Source of the DNA: Varibaculum prostatecancerukia
GTDB taxonomy: Bacteria; Actinomycetota; Actinomycetes; Actinomycetales; Actinomycetaceae
Direction: 5' to 3'
Length of the DNA: 64,000 bases
NCBI RefSeq assembly: GCF_943169825.2
Contig: NZ_OW968402.1
Coordinates: forward strand, 1,922,001-1,986,000
The notes under the pieces are model-generated. The model did not search any database and was not told the DNA's origin. It saw nothing but the letters and a program-made list of their open reading frames with translations. A program made the translations under genes and the position numbers. Shown in pieces: positions 8,345 to 22,420 of this stretch; position 1 is the first letter of the stretch, and each line of letters opens with the position of its first letter.

Positions 8345-8366
8345 AATCTTACCAAGCGGTAAGATT
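8345..8366 (-). promoter_or_regulatory. Perfect palindrome at the metalloprotease start
   Basis: AATCTTACC (8345-8353) and GGTAAGATT (8358-8366) form a perfect 9-bp inverted repeat with a 4-base spacer, directly in front of the start codons of the metalloprotease gene. It could be an operator or an RNA hairpin that hides the start. No regulator gene is adjacent. Confidence 0.5.
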
Positions 8367-8456
8367 AAAGCAAGGTGATAGTCCCATCTTCCTTGAGAGC
8401 TTTTTCATATATGGCTGTCCGCCGCTTTGCCTTAAATAAAACAACAGGTAAAAGCC

Positions 8457-8497
8457 AAGGGGGCTTGCCTAGCTAGCTTAGCTAGGCAAGCCCCCTT
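8457..8497 (-). terminator. Strong intrinsic terminator after rpoC
   Basis: An 18-bp perfect inverted repeat (8457-8474 with 8480-8497) with a 5-base loop begins 20 bases after the rpoC stop. On the minus strand it is followed by GGCTTTTACCTGTTGTTTTA, a T-rich tail. Confidence 0.85.
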
Positions 8498-8517
8498 TAG
8501 GAACTCAACTACTTAGA

Positions 8518-12414
<3,897 letters not shown>

Positions 12415-12444
12415 AATCGACTCTTACCTTCTCTTCCCTGCTGC

Positions 12445-15400
12445 CTAGATTTCTTCCAAAGAAACATTGGGGTTTGGCCGCGAGCCAATATTGATCCCCA
12501 ACTCTTCGCTGGCGCGCTCAGCACCGTCATCGTCTTCAGCCAGGGACACCACATTGTCTTCGGCGTCCAGGGCCTCCACATTCAGGCAGAGGGAGCGCAT
12601 TTCTTGTATGAGGACGCGGAAAGATTCCGGAATGCCAGGCTCAGGAATATCCTCGCCCTTAACAATCGCTTCGTAGACCTTCACACGGCCGGTAATATCA
12701 TCCGATTTCACGGTCAGCAGTTCCTGCAGCGAATAGGCCGCGCCATAGGCCTCCATCGCCCAGACCTCCATCTCGCCGAAACGCTGCCCGCCGAACTGGG
12801 CTTTACCACCCAGAGGCTGCTGCGTAATCATCGAGTAAGGCCCGGTGGAACGAGCGTGAATCTTATCATCTACCAGGTGGTGTAGCTTCAACATGTACTT
12901 GTAGCCCACCGAAATCGGGTAGGGGAACGGTTCGCCGCTACGCCCATCAAATAGGCGAGCTTTACCGTCTTCGTTGATGAGGCGATCCCCGTCCGCGTTC
13001 GGACGGGCGCATCCCAGCAGTCCGGTCAAAACGTCTTCTTCCACACCGTCGAATACCGGGGTGGCGACCTTTTGCCCTGCGGGAGCCGTGAGGCCTTCCT
13101 TGGGGAGTTTTTCAATCCACTTGGCGCCTTCTTCTGCCAGCTTGGAAGCATCCCAACCCTGGTGAGCAATCCAACCCAAGTGGAACTCTAGAACCTGCCC
13201 GATGTTCATACGACCAGGTACACCCATGGGGTTCAAAATAATGTCAACCGGAGTGCCGTCCTCTAAGAAAGGCATATCTTCGATCGGCAGAATCTTGGAA
13301 ACCACACCCTTGTTACCGTGGCGACCAGCCATTTTATCACCAATGGTGATCTTGCGACGCTGCGCTACATAAACGCGCACCATCTGCTTAACGCCGGGAG
13401 GTAGTTCGTCGTCATCATCGTTAAACTCGCGAACCCCGATCACAATCCCGGATTCGCCGTGAGGAACCCGCAGCGAAGTGTCCCGCACTTCCCGGGCTTT
13501 CTCGCCGAAGATAGCGCGCAGCAGGCGCTCTTCACTGGTCAGCTCGGTTTCACCCTTGGGGGTTACTTTCCCGACCAGGATATCGCCGGCCTGTACCTCG
13601 GCACCGATGCGGATAATGCCGCGTTCGTCAAGGTCAGCGAGGGCGTCCTCGGAGATATTGGGAATATCGCGAGTGATTTCTTCCAGACCCAGCTTGGTTT
13701 CGCGGGCATCGATTTCGTGTTCTTCAATATGGATTGAAGTGAGCACGTCATCTTGGACTACCCGGCGGGAAAGAATAATCGCGTCCTCGTAGTTGAGGCC
13801 TTCCCACGACATGTAGGCAACCAGCAGGTTCTTGCCGAGGGCAAGTTCGCCGTGATCGGTGGCCGGACCATCAGCGATTAGCTGCCCGACCTCTACCCGG
13901 TCACCGGCAGCCACCCGTACATGCTGGTTGTAGCAGTTACCGGGGTTGGAGCGGTGGAACTTGTCCAGCTTATAGGTGAAGTAAGAACCGTCATCGCACA
14001 TGATTTGGACATGCGCCGCGTCGGCTTCTACTACTACCCCGGAGTGTTCGCTGATCATGGCTTCGCCAGCGTCCATAGCGGTGCGGCGTTCCATGCCGGT
14101 GCCCACAAGCGGAGCCTCGGTGGTCAGCAAGGGAACCGCTTGGCGCTGCATGTTTGCACCCATGAGGGCGCGGTTGGCGTCATCGTGTTCCAGGAACGGA
14201 ATCAGGGCGGCAGCCACCGAAGTCATCTGCCGCGCCGAAACGTCCATGAAGTCAACTTCTTCGCGCCGCATTTCCTGCGGGTCTTCCCCGGCGATCCGAC
14301 AAAGCACCAGTTCTTCAGCAAAAGAACCATCGTCATTTAGGGGTGCCGAAGCCTGGGCGATATTGTAACCGGCCTCTTCATCCGCACTTAGATAGTGAAC
14401 CTCGTCGGTGACTTTTCCGTCTTTAACCACGCGATAGGGGGTCTCAATGAAACCGAAAGAGTTCAACCGGGCATAGGTTGCCAGCGAACCGATCAGACCA
14501 ATGTTCGGGCCTTCCGGAGATTCAATCGGGCACATCCGGCCATAGTGGGACGGGTGCACGTCACGAACTTCCATGCCCGCGCGGTCACGAGAAAGACCTC
14601 CCGGACCAAGCGCAGACAAACGCCGCTTGTGGGTTAGCCCCGACAGCGGGTTATTTTGATCCATGAACTGGGACAGCTGCGAAGTACCAAAGAATTCTTT
14701 GATCGCGGCCACTACCGGGCGGATGTTAATCAGCGACTGCGGAGTGATTGCCTCCGCATCCTGGGTGGTCATCCGTTCGCGCACTACCCGCTCCATCCGG
14801 GAAAGCCCGGTGCGAATCTGTGCCTGGATTAGTTCCCCAACCGCGCGAATCCGGCGGTTACCGAAGTGGTCGATATCATCGGTTTCTACCCGCAGGTCGA
14901 CGATTTCGCCGTCCTCGTTGGTAGCAGATACCGTCTGGTCGCCCTTTTGCAGCGCCAGTAAGTATTTGAAACCAGCAACGATATCGTCCAGCGTCAAAGT
15001 AGAAGTGTGAATATCGCTGTTGAGCCCCAGTTTGCGGTTGACCTTGTAGCGACCAACTTTGGCCAGGTCATAACGCTTTGGGTTGAAGTAGAAGCCTTCA
15101 ATCAGGTTGCGTCCGGCTTCGGCGCTGGCCGGCTCGCCAGGACGAATCTTCCGGTAAATATCTGCCCGGGCATCATCGGTGGACTGAATGTTGTCCGAAT
15201 CCTTGTCCAAGGTCGAAAGCATAATCGGGTAGTCCTGGAACTCTTCCCGGATTTCTTCCGCGGTCATTCCCAGGGCGCGCAAGAACACCGTACCGGACTG
15301 CTTGCGGCGCCGGTCAATGCGGATACCCACGTTTTCCCGTTTGTCGATTTCCAGCTCTAGCCATGCTCCCCGCGAGGGAATGAACTTGCAGCCGTAAATG

Positions 15401-15933
15401 TCTTTATCAGAGGTCTTGTCCGCGACTTTCTCGAAATAAACACCAGGAGAGCGTACCAACTGGGAGACTACTACCCGCTCAGTGCCGTTAATAACGAAAG
15501 TTGCCCGCGGAGTCATCAGCGGGAAATCCCCCATAAACACGGTCTGAGATTTAATCTCGCCGGTGTTTTCATTCATGTATTCGGCAGTAACGAAGATGGG
15601 AGCCGCATAGGTGTAATCCTTGGCTTTACATTCTTCAATGGAATACTTCGGGGGCTCGAACTTGGGGTCAGAAAACGACAGCGACATAGAGCCGGCAAAG
15701 TCCTGGATCGGGGAAATCTCTTCAAAAATTTCCTCTAAACCAGAAAGCACCGGATCGGTGCGACGGGTCGCTTTTGCTTTTTCTTCTGCACTCTCGCGCC
15801 ACTGGGGGGTGCCTAAGAGCCATTCAAAGGACTTTCTTTGAATGTCTAGCAGATTCGGGGGAGCCATAACTTCCTGCAGTTTTGCAAACGACAGGCGAGA
15901 GGGCTTATTGGCGGATGCGGTTTCAGCAGCCAA
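12445..15933 (-). CDS. rpoB: DNA-directed RNA polymerase subunit beta
   Basis: Second-largest subunit of core RNA polymerase. The frame is open from 16053, but the first 40 residues are Arg/Pro-rich and unlike RpoB. The TTG at 15933 has GGAAGGA six bases before it and gives 1162 residues, close to the actinobacterial norm, so it is preferred. The rifampicin region ([18 protein letters not shown] then [15 protein letters not shown]) carries the wild-type Asp, His and Ser positions, predicting a rifampicin-sensitive enzyme. Other conserved blocks include [17 protein letters not shown] and [15 protein letters not shown]. It is the first gene of the rpoB-rpoC unit; the promoter must lie in the gap above 15933. 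Confidence 0.97.
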   Translation of the reverse strand: MAAETASANKPSRLSFAKLQEVMAPPNLLDIQRKSFEWLLGTPQWRESAEEKAKATRRTDPVLSGLEEIFEEISPIQDFAGSMSLSFSDPKFEPPKYSIEECKAKDYTYAAPIFVTAEYMNENTGEIKSQTVFMGDFPLMTPRATFVINGTERVVVSQLVRSPGVYFEKVADKTSDKDIYGCKFIPSRGAWLELEIDKRENVGIRIDRRRKQSGTVFLRALGMTAEEIREEFQDYPIMLSTLDKDSDNIQSTDDARADIYRKIRPGEPASAEAGRNLIEGFYFNPKRYDLAKVGRYKVNRKLGLNSDIHTSTLTLDDIVAGFKYLLALQKGDQTVSATNEDGEIVDLRVETDDIDHFGNRRIRAVGELIQAQIRTGLSRMERVVRERMTTQDAEAITPQSLINIRPVVAAIKEFFGTSQLSQFMDQNNPLSGLTHKRRLSALGPGGLSRDRAGMEVRDVHPSHYGRMCPIESPEGPNIGLIGSLATYARLNSFGFIETPYRVVKDGKVTDEVHYLSADEEAGYNIAQASAPLNDDGSFAEELVLCRIAGEDPQEMRREEVDFMDVSARQMTSVAAALIPFLEHDDANRALMGANMQRQAVPLLTTEAPLVGTGMERRTAMDAGEAMISEHSGVVVEADAAHVQIMCDDGSYFTYKLDKFHRSNPGNCYNQHVRVAAGDRVEVGQLIADGPATDHGELALGKNLLVAYMSWEGLNYEDAIILSRRVVQDDVLTSIHIEEHEIDARETKLGLEEITRDIPNISEDALADLDERGIIRIGAEVQAGDILVGKVTPKGETELTSEERLLRAIFGEKAREVRDTSLRVPHGESGIVIGVREFNDDDDELPPGVKQMVRVYVAQRRKITIGDKMAGRHGNKGVVSKILPIEDMPFLEDGTPVDIILNPMGVPGRMNIGQVLEFHLGWIAHQGWDASKLAEEGAKWIEKLPKEGLTAPAGQKVATPVFDGVEEDVLTGLLGCARPNADGDRLINEDGKARLFDGRSGEPFPYPISVGYKYMLKLHHLVDDKIHARSTGPYSMITQQPLGGKAQFGGQRFGEMEVWAMEAYGAAYSLQELLTVKSDDITGRVKVYEAIVKGEDIPEPGIPESFRVLIQEMRSLCLNVEALDAEDNVVSLAEDDDGAERASEELGINIGSRPNPNVSLEEI

Positions 15934-16215
15934 AAGGATTCCTTCCGGACGATGTAACTTCGCGCGTATTTCTGGTTTCCGGCCCCTTCCGGGCTCTGGT
16001 TGCTCTTCCGACCGCCTTGCGCATTTTAGAGGCGAATCAGCAGACCAGACCACATCGGGCTACGGCAAACGCAAGTATCAATGCTAGTTTGAAACCGCTG
16101 ATTATGCCACATAGGAGGCGCGGACGTGCGCATTTTCACAGCTTTTTTAAATATTTTGCGCAAAATTGTTTGTTGCTCCCCCGCTTTTGGGAGTTTCCAA
16201 GCGCCTTCCTAGTAC

Positions 16216-18147
16216 CTACTTATCCGAATTTTCTTGCCCTAAAGTGAACTCTGCATCCCGTTCGTGGGCAACTAACTTCGCCAGTTCACCTGCCTGCGCC
16301 AGCACCTGCTTCGGAGCGCCCTGTTCTACTAACTTGCCCCGGGAAAGCACCAACACCTGGTCAGCTTCCTCCACTTGTCGCAAGGTGTGGGTGATTTCAA
16401 TAATGGTGGCCTGCGGGCGAAGCTCGCGCACCCGGCTACGCAGCCGCTCCGCTAACTGCGGTTCTAAATGCGCTGTGAACTCATCTAACACCAAGACGGG
16501 GGAATCAGAAAGCAGCGCTCTGGCCAACGCCAATCTTTGCCGCTGCCCCCCAGAAAGCGCCCCGCCATGTTTTCCAACCCGGGTTTTTAAACCTGCGGGT
16601 AGATCTGCGACCGTCTGATCCAGTTCCACGATTTTCAGCACTTGCCAAAGCTGTTCCTCTTCCGCGTCAGGTTTGGCCAGCCGCAAATTATCGGCAATCG
16701 AAGCCGAAAAAATGTGGATCCGCTGAGTAACCAGAGGAATGGCGCGGCGAAGAGCTTCCGGATCTACCTCGCTTAGCGGCAACTTACCCAAGAGGATCTG
16801 TCCGCTATCTACATCCCAATAACGCAGCAATAACCTGGCCAAGGTAGATTTTCCGCTCCCGGTCGCCCCGCAGATAGCCGTCCAGGAACCGGCAGGAATA
16901 GTAAAGGAAATATCGCTGAGCGCCGCAGGCGCCGAAATCTGTTTTCCGCTTTGGGGATAGGTGAAAGATACGTCCTCGAAAATGATCGGGAAAGGTGCCG
17001 CTGGTAGCTGCTTACCTCCCGTGGGCACCTGGGGAGCGGTGTTGGCAACTTGCCAAACTCGGCGAGCCGCCGCGAAAGAGTTGGCCAAAAAAGTAGAGAA
17101 ATCTTCCACCCCCCGGCAAACCTCCCAAGAGCGCAGCACCGCGAATACGGCAGCCAGGGCGGGTGCGAGCGCGGTGAAATCTGTTGACGCCGGCATCCCC
17201 ACCCAAATCACCGCTAGGGCTGCCAGATACATTCCGCTTTGCGTCAGGGCGCGACGCAGCGCATATAGCGAGGTCAAAGCGCGGGAGGCGGCACCATCAA
17301 TCGACATATAGCGTTCTAGTTGGATAATCCTGGTGCGCTGCAAACCATAGCCGACAACCTCGCTAATCCCGTTGACTGAATCGGTTACGGACTGCGAAAC
17401 CTGTCCTTTGGCGCTGGCAGAGGCATCGGCAGCCCGGTTTCCTTCTCCCCCACCCAGCAGGGCTAAGGAAGTCAGAGTTGCTAGGTAGATAAGGAATAGG
17501 AGGGCGCCGCTGAGGGGGGAAACCAAAAAGCCGGTCAGAATCGAAACCCCGAGCGGGATTATCAGGGCGCTGAAAGCCGGAACCAGGGTGTGAGCAAAGA
17601 ACACTTCGATCCGGTCAATATCCCCGGTGATACGAGCCAACAGGTCCCCGCTTTTCGCCCCCACCATACAGGCCGGGGATTGGGGCGCCAGCCGCAAGAA
17701 CATTTCTTGCCGCAAGATCTCCAAGGCTTTGAAGGCTACATAGTGTCCAGCGAACTGTTCCAGGTAACGGAAAAATGCTTTCAGGAACGCTAAAGCGGCC
17801 ATCACCGCAATGCTCACCCAAAGATAAGACATTGGAAAGGCGCCGCCGCCAGCGATTTCTACCACTGCGGCGCTAACTCGGTAAACCCCGAAAGTTATCA
17901 AGCCGATGCCTAGTCCCTGGTCTAATAACCGGGCCGCCCCCGATATGTACAAGGGTTTTAGCACTGGGTGAGCCAGGCTCAGCAACCAGGCAATAAGCTG
18001 GCGGGTTCCCACCTTGTCAGGTGCGGGCGACCCTGCTGCTTCACCGGCTTCGGCCACAGATGTTTGCCCAGGTAGGTTTTGATTGAGATCTTCTGTATCT
18101 CCTTTAGTAGGGCGCCAGCGGTCTAAGAATCCCGGTTTTTTGCTCAC
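16216..18147 (-). CDS. ABC exporter, CydC-like fused permease/ATPase
   Basis: Half of a heterodimeric ABC exporter (643 residues). After a hydrophilic N-terminus come six membrane segments (residues about 60-340), then a nucleotide-binding domain with Walker A GATGSGKST, signature LSGGQRQRLALARALL and Walker B VLVLDEFTA. The closest type by arrangement is CydDC, which exports cysteine and glutathione and is needed for assembly of cytochrome bd. Its start overlaps the stop of the upstream partner by four bases (ATGA), so the two are translationally coupled. No cydAB genes are in this window, so the CydDC label is an inference from layout and could equally be another type I exporter. Confidence 0.75.
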   Translation of the reverse strand: MSKKPGFLDRWRPTKGDTEDLNQNLPGQTSVAEAGEAAGSPAPDKVGTRQLIAWLLSLAHPVLKPLYISGAARLLDQGLGIGLITFGVYRVSAAVVEIAGGGAFPMSYLWVSIAVMAALAFLKAFFRYLEQFAGHYVAFKALEILRQEMFLRLAPQSPACMVGAKSGDLLARITGDIDRIEVFFAHTLVPAFSALIIPLGVSILTGFLVSPLSGALLFLIYLATLTSLALLGGGEGNRAADASASAKGQVSQSVTDSVNGISEVVGYGLQRTRIIQLERYMSIDGAASRALTSLYALRRALTQSGMYLAALAVIWVGMPASTDFTALAPALAAVFAVLRSWEVCRGVEDFSTFLANSFAAARRVWQVANTAPQVPTGGKQLPAAPFPIIFEDVSFTYPQSGKQISAPAALSDISFTIPAGSWTAICGATGSGKSTLARLLLRYWDVDSGQILLGKLPLSEVDPEALRRAIPLVTQRIHIFSASIADNLRLAKPDAEEEQLWQVLKIVELDQTVADLPAGLKTRVGKHGGALSGGQRQRLALARALLSDSPVLVLDEFTAHLEPQLAERLRSRVRELRPQATIIEITHTLRQVEEADQVLVLSRGKLVEQGAPKQVLAQAGELAKLVAHERDAEFTLGQENSDK

Positions 18148-19985
18148 GGTGTCACCTCCTCTAAAGCGCCATTATTGAGGTAGAGGACTCGGTCGGCGTT
18201 AGCCAGAGCGCTGGCACGGTGGGTGAGTAGTACGATGGTTTTTTCTCGCGCCACCTCCGCGAGCGCCTGGGTAATCGCCGCTTCGGACTCCAAATCTATC
18301 TGCGAGGTTGGCTCATCCAGGAGCAGCAAGTTTCGTCCAGACAGCAACGCCCGCGCTAGCGATAGCCGCTGGGCTTGCCCCCCGGAAAGCGCATAGCCCT
18401 CCTCCCCCACCGGGGTATCTAGTCCTTGCGGGAAAGAACTAATTTCCTGGTCCAGACGCGCCTGCTGGAGACAATCCCACAGCTGCTTTTCACTGGCCCG
18501 CGGAGAAACCATCATCAAGTTAGAGCGAATCGTGCCACTAAAAATCCAGGTGCGTTGGAGTACCAGCGCAGATTGTCTTCTAAACCACTCCCTACTACCC
18601 GTTTCCAAGAGACGTCCTTGCAGGTTAATAGCGCCTTTACTGGGCAACAGGTTGCCTTTAACCAGTTCCATTAGGGTAGATTTTCCTGCTCCAGAAGCCC
18701 CGCAGATGGCCGCCCATTCCCCACTTTTAACTTTCAAATTAAGTTCGCTAAGGACGGGCTTGCCACCGGGGTAAGCAAAACTTACTCCGTGGGCAGCAAG
18801 CAGCACTTCAGAGGTATCTGTTTTAGGATCTCGGGTCTGGTTACTACCCCACTCTTGCTCACTGCCGCAATCTTGCCCGCTTTCTACTTTTTGGGTGCTA
18901 ACTGAGCCTTGCGCGCTAGCTGCACCGGAGGTAGCGGCATCCTCCGCCTGACCTTCCGATCCCGCTGAAACCGCCTTTACGAAGGTAGAAGCAGTTTTCT
19001 TTCCAGTTTTCCGCTGCGGATGCGAGGGCGCTTTCCCGCTTAAGAAGGCGCGCACCAGGCGTTGATTCGCCATCCCCGCCATCCCCACATAGAAGAAGGC
19101 GCCGATTTTATTCATCGGTTCCAATAGCAGCAACGTCAATCCCAACATGGAAACCACGGGAGCGATCACGGTGATATCGGAGCCCCATGAAGCATTGAGA
19201 ACCTTCCAGAGGGTGAGGGCGAACCCGCAGGTAAGCAGCAAGAGATTGAATCCCATATCAATCACCAGCAAGATTAGCTGGTTGGCCGCCAGCAAGCGCA
19301 TAGTAGAAAGCCGGTTTTCTTCCCCGGCTTTCGCTAGTTCTTCCCCCCGCGAGTCGGTAGCGCCCAGCAGGCTTAAAGTTTCTAAACCGGAAATAGCGTC
19401 CAGGTAGGCGGCAGCCAGCTGGTTGCGCCGCCGCCGCGATTTACTAGAAACTTTCCGGGTCAATTTGGAGAACACAAAAATAATGATCGGAACCAGGGGA
19501 ACAAAAGCCAGCAGAATCAAGGCACACCAGGGGTCGATAAACAACGCCATGAGCCCCAGCACCAGCAGAGGACTGAGCATCGCTCCTATCATGGAGCCCA
19601 GGAATGCCTGGCGGTAGCGCTGAATTTTTTCGGTACCGGCAGTCATCATATCGACCAGAGAACCAGCGTTACGGCGGGCAAGAACTCCGGGTCCTTGGTG
19701 AAAATAGCTACGCAAAAGACGCGACTGCAAGGCCACCTGTTCTTTATGGACCGAACGCTGCTCAATCGCGATTCGCGTCCCCTCGCAGCCTCCGATCCCA
19801 ATAGCTAGGACAATCAAGCCGCTGAGCTGCCCGGAGAAACTTTTCCCCGAAAAGGCTTGCCCAAAAGCACTGCCCAGCAAAATCATGAACCCGGCAGCCA
19901 ACATGACTGAAACCAAAGTTAGGAGCACGCTGGCGATAATCGCTACTGTCCCCGCCGGACGGGAAATTGACAGTTTTTTCGCCAT
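18144..19985 (-). CDS. ABC exporter, CydD-like fused permease/ATPase
   Basis: Partner of the preceding gene (613 residues): a six-helix membrane domain in residues 10-310 and an ATPase domain in residues 390-613 with Walker A GASGAGKST, signature LSGGQAQRLSLARALL and Walker B LLLLDEPTS. The phrase AAYLDAISGLETLSLLGA after the fourth helix is typical of CydD-type subunits. An unusual feature is the linker between the domains (about residues 325-385), which is rich in Ser, Gly, Gln and Glu with short repeats and contains a Cys. The gene starts the two-gene unit and diverges from the LytR_C protein at 20093. Confidence 0.75.
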   Translation of the reverse strand: MAKKLSISRPAGTVAIIASVLLTLVSVMLAAGFMILLGSAFGQAFSGKSFSGQLSGLIVLAIGIGGCEGTRIAIEQRSVHKEQVALQSRLLRSYFHQGPGVLARRNAGSLVDMMTAGTEKIQRYRQAFLGSMIGAMLSPLLVLGLMALFIDPWCALILLAFVPLVPIIIFVFSKLTRKVSSKSRRRRNQLAAAYLDAISGLETLSLLGATDSRGEELAKAGEENRLSTMRLLAANQLILLVIDMGFNLLLLTCGFALTLWKVLNASWGSDITVIAPVVSMLGLTLLLLEPMNKIGAFFYVGMAGMANQRLVRAFLSGKAPSHPQRKTGKKTASTFVKAVSAGSEGQAEDAATSGAASAQGSVSTQKVESGQDCGSEQEWGSNQTRDPKTDTSEVLLAAHGVSFAYPGGKPVLSELNLKVKSGEWAAICGASGAGKSTLMELVKGNLLPSKGAINLQGRLLETGSREWFRRQSALVLQRTWIFSGTIRSNLMMVSPRASEKQLWDCLQQARLDQEISSFPQGLDTPVGEEGYALSGGQAQRLSLARALLSGRNLLLLDEPTSQIDLESEAAITQALAEVAREKTIVLLTHRASALANADRVLYLNNGALEEVTP

Positions 19986-20092
19986 AAAGTCCTCTTGTTC
20001 ACTCGTTTTCCTGGCTTTACTTTACCTGTTTTAACCTACACAACGCACCGCCGACCCCTGCCTTAGTCCTCAAGGGAGGTAAAGTAACAAGC

Positions 20093-20755
20093 ATGAATCA
20101 AACCCAGGTGAGCCCGGGCGGCGAAAAAGACTTGTACCAGTCAGAAATGGCGGCGTCCTCTGATACCACTGACCCGCTGGCAAATCTTAGCCCCTACCAG
20201 CGTTATGTACGTCGCCGTCAGCAACGTGAAACCATGGTTTTCACTATTATCGGCTCGGTGATGGCCGGCCTCTTGGTGCTTTCCATTCTGGTCGGATTCG
20301 GGATTTTACCTTTCCCGTTCTTCAATGACTTCAAACAGGCTCCCCAATATGCCCAGGCCGGCGATGTTCCCTGCCCGACCTCTGAAAAAGCGGTTCCCCT
20401 TGACAAAATGGAAGTCCATGTAGTCAACGGTACCGATGTTTCCGGGCTGGCCGGCAAAGTAGCCGCGGGGTTAAAGGAGCGGGGCATCCCGGTGAAAGAT
20501 ATTGGAAATATCACCACCGGATCCTATGAGGGCAATGTCCAGATCATTACTGGCCCGACCGGGGTTAACGTTGCTTACACTTTGGCGCGTGCCTTCGAGG
20601 ACGCAGAAATCGTTTTAGATCCGCGACCTACTTCTGATGTGACCGTGACTATCGGGTCTCGCTATTCCGATATGGTTACCCCAGAAAAGTTCAAAGGTAT
20701 CGCCCAAAAGAATCTTGAGGAGATTGACGGCTGTAAGCTGGTGCAGATCGCCTAA
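20093..20755 (+). CDS. Membrane-anchored LytR_C-domain protein
   Basis: A 220-residue envelope protein. Residues 1-50 are cytoplasmic and end in a basic patch (RYVRRRQQRE), followed by one membrane segment (TIIGSVMAGLLVLSILVGFG). The extracellular part contains a LytR_C-type domain beginning EVHVVNGTDVSGLAGKVAAG and including VTVTIGSRYSDMV. This domain is found at the C-terminus of wall-polymer ligases and as stand-alone regulators; here no LytR-CpsA-Psr catalytic domain is present. Ribosome binding site GGGAGG precedes the ATG. It is convergent with the uracil permease gene, 35 bases away, with no clear terminator between them. Wall-linked function is inference. Confidence 0.75.
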   Translation: MNQTQVSPGGEKDLYQSEMAASSDTTDPLANLSPYQRYVRRRQQRETMVFTIIGSVMAGLLVLSILVGFGILPFPFFNDFKQAPQYAQAGDVPCPTSEKAVPLDKMEVHVVNGTDVSGLAGKVAAGLKERGIPVKDIGNITTGSYEGNVQIITGPTGVNVAYTLARAFEDAEIVLDPRPTSDVTVTIGSRYSDMVTPEKFKGIAQKNLEEIDGCKLVQIA

Positions 20756-20790
20756 GCTCCACGAGGTCGAGTATTCTCGCCGTTAGCAGA

Positions 20791-22218
20791 TTATTCGCTC
20801 GCTTGCGGAGCAGAATTATCCAAGTTTGACGCTACCCGTTTTTCATAGGAGCGGGACTCTAGATCCGTACCCGCCGGGGCAGAAGCCGGAGACGCCTGTT
20901 CGAGGAAGGTACCGCGCGCCTTCGAAATCCCCCGCATCACGTGGTAGACCACGATCGCGGCGGCCGAACCCAAAGCAATACCGTTGAAGGTCAGGGAGCC
21001 AATCTGCCAAGTGTAGTCGGCGATGGCAATAATCATCGCAACCGCAGCGGTATTCAGATTCACCGGATCCGCAAAATCAACTTTGTTTTGTACCCAGATC
21101 CGCACGCCCAGCATTCCGATCATGCCGTAGAGGACGGTAGCCGCGCCTCCAAGTACCCCGGGAGGAATGGTGGCGATGGCCGCCCCAAACTTGGGGAACA
21201 TTGATAAGACCAGAGCTACAAAAGCAGCCACAATATAGGCGGCGGTGGAGTAGACGCGGGTTGCGGCCATTACCCCAATATTTTCCGCATAGGTGGTGGT
21301 GGCGCTACCGCCGCCGCAACCGGCGAATACGGTAGAAATCCCGTCTGCAAACAGGGCGCGCCCGGTCAAGTGGTCTAGGTTTTCCCCGGTCATCGCGGAT
21401 ACGGATTTAACGTGACCGACGTTTTCAGCAATCAAGACCAGCACTACCGGGATAAATAGTCCCAAAGTCGAAGGTTCGAAAGAGGGGGTGTGGAATTCAG
21501 GCAGGCCAATCCAGGCGGCTTCGCCGATGGCTTTGAAGTCCACTTCATGTTGGATTACCGCGGCTATATAGCCCACGCCCACGCCAATCAAAATGGACAA
21601 GCGGCCGATGATTCCTTTGAAAAGGACGGTGATTAGCACGATGGAGGTGACGGTGATTACGGCAGTGACCGCGCCCTCTTTAAACCAATTCCAGGCGGCC
21701 GGTGCCAGGTTGAAGCCGATTAGAGCTACGATACATCCGGTCACGGTAGGCGGCATGATGCGGTCAATCCACACGATGCCCGCAAAATGAACGATTACCC
21801 CGATCAGTGCCAATGTAACCCCGACGCTGATGACCCCGCCGAGCGCCGCTGACTGTCCGTACTGGGAAGATACCGCGGTGATGGGGGCAATCAAAGCGAA
21901 GGAGGAACCCAAATAGGAGGGCAGTTTACCCGCAGTTACCAGCGCGAAGAGCAAGGTTCCTATCGCGGTGAAGAACAAGGTGGTGTTGGGAGGAAAGCCG
22001 GTCAGCAAGGGCACCAGGAAGGTGGCACCGAACATGGCGACTACGTGTTGGGCGCCAATGCCTGCGGTGCGCGGCCAGGAGAGCCTCTCACGAGGCATTA
22101 CCACTTCACCGGGTCCAATAGAGCGGCCATCACCGTGAAGTTTCCAGAAACCCAGGAGAGATTTTTTCTGGGGTTGCTGGGGGGATACAGATTGAAGATT
22201 CTGATCGTTACTAGACAT
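20791..22218 (-). CDS. uraA: NCS2-family uracil permease
   Basis: Polytopic importer (475 residues) of the uracil/xanthine (NCS2) family, expected to bring uracil in with protons. It has about 14 hydrophobic segments. Conserved family stretches include LVPLLTGFPPNTTLFFTAIG near the N-terminus, the substrate-region ENVGHVKSVSAMTG and the following LFADGISTVFAGCGGGSATT. These fit uracil transporters better than xanthine ones. Ribosome binding site AGGGA precedes the ATG. The 5' leader on the minus strand can fold a GC-rich hairpin (about 22236-22262), which could be a control element, but no known riboswitch pattern was recognised. Substrate choice is inferred. Confidence 0.88.
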   Translation of the reverse strand: MSSNDQNLQSVSPQQPQKKSLLGFWKLHGDGRSIGPGEVVMPRERLSWPRTAGIGAQHVVAMFGATFLVPLLTGFPPNTTLFFTAIGTLLFALVTAGKLPSYLGSSFALIAPITAVSSQYGQSAALGGVISVGVTLALIGVIVHFAGIVWIDRIMPPTVTGCIVALIGFNLAPAAWNWFKEGAVTAVITVTSIVLITVLFKGIIGRLSILIGVGVGYIAAVIQHEVDFKAIGEAAWIGLPEFHTPSFEPSTLGLFIPVVLVLIAENVGHVKSVSAMTGENLDHLTGRALFADGISTVFAGCGGGSATTTYAENIGVMAATRVYSTAAYIVAAFVALVLSMFPKFGAAIATIPPGVLGGAATVLYGMIGMLGVRIWVQNKVDFADPVNLNTAAVAMIIAIADYTWQIGSLTFNGIALGSAAAIVVYHVMRGISKARGTFLEQASPASAPAGTDLESRSYEKRVASNLDNSAPQASE

Positions 22219-22348
22219 TTCGTCCCTATCAGCTAGGAGACCCCGCCCACAGGGGCGCGAGTCTACTTAAGTTTTACGGTCAGAACTTAACTTTATTCCC
22301 TTCAGGGCGCTTAAGAAAAGTTAGCCCAAAATTCGTCCTCGAAAACCA

Positions 22349-22377
22349 TTGAAAACATAAGAATCTGGTTTTATAGT
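22349..22377 (+). promoter_or_regulatory. Sigma-70-like promoter of the 22.4-26.8 kb unit
   Basis: TTGAAA (22349-22354) and TATAGT (22372-22377) are separated by 17 bases and lie 44 bases before the first start codon of the AT-rich five-gene unit. Spacing and both hexamers are close to consensus. Confidence 0.6.
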
Positions 22378-22420
22378 TAGCCTATTGATTCATCGTCAAC
22401 CAAGTTGGGAGATTCCTATT

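Noticed and set aside
15934-16053. N-terminal extension of RpoB
   Set aside because: Not like RpoB, and a better start signal exists at 15933.
22236-22262. Known uracil or purine riboswitch before the permease
   Set aside because: Only a GC-rich hairpin is visible; conserved riboswitch core bases were not found.
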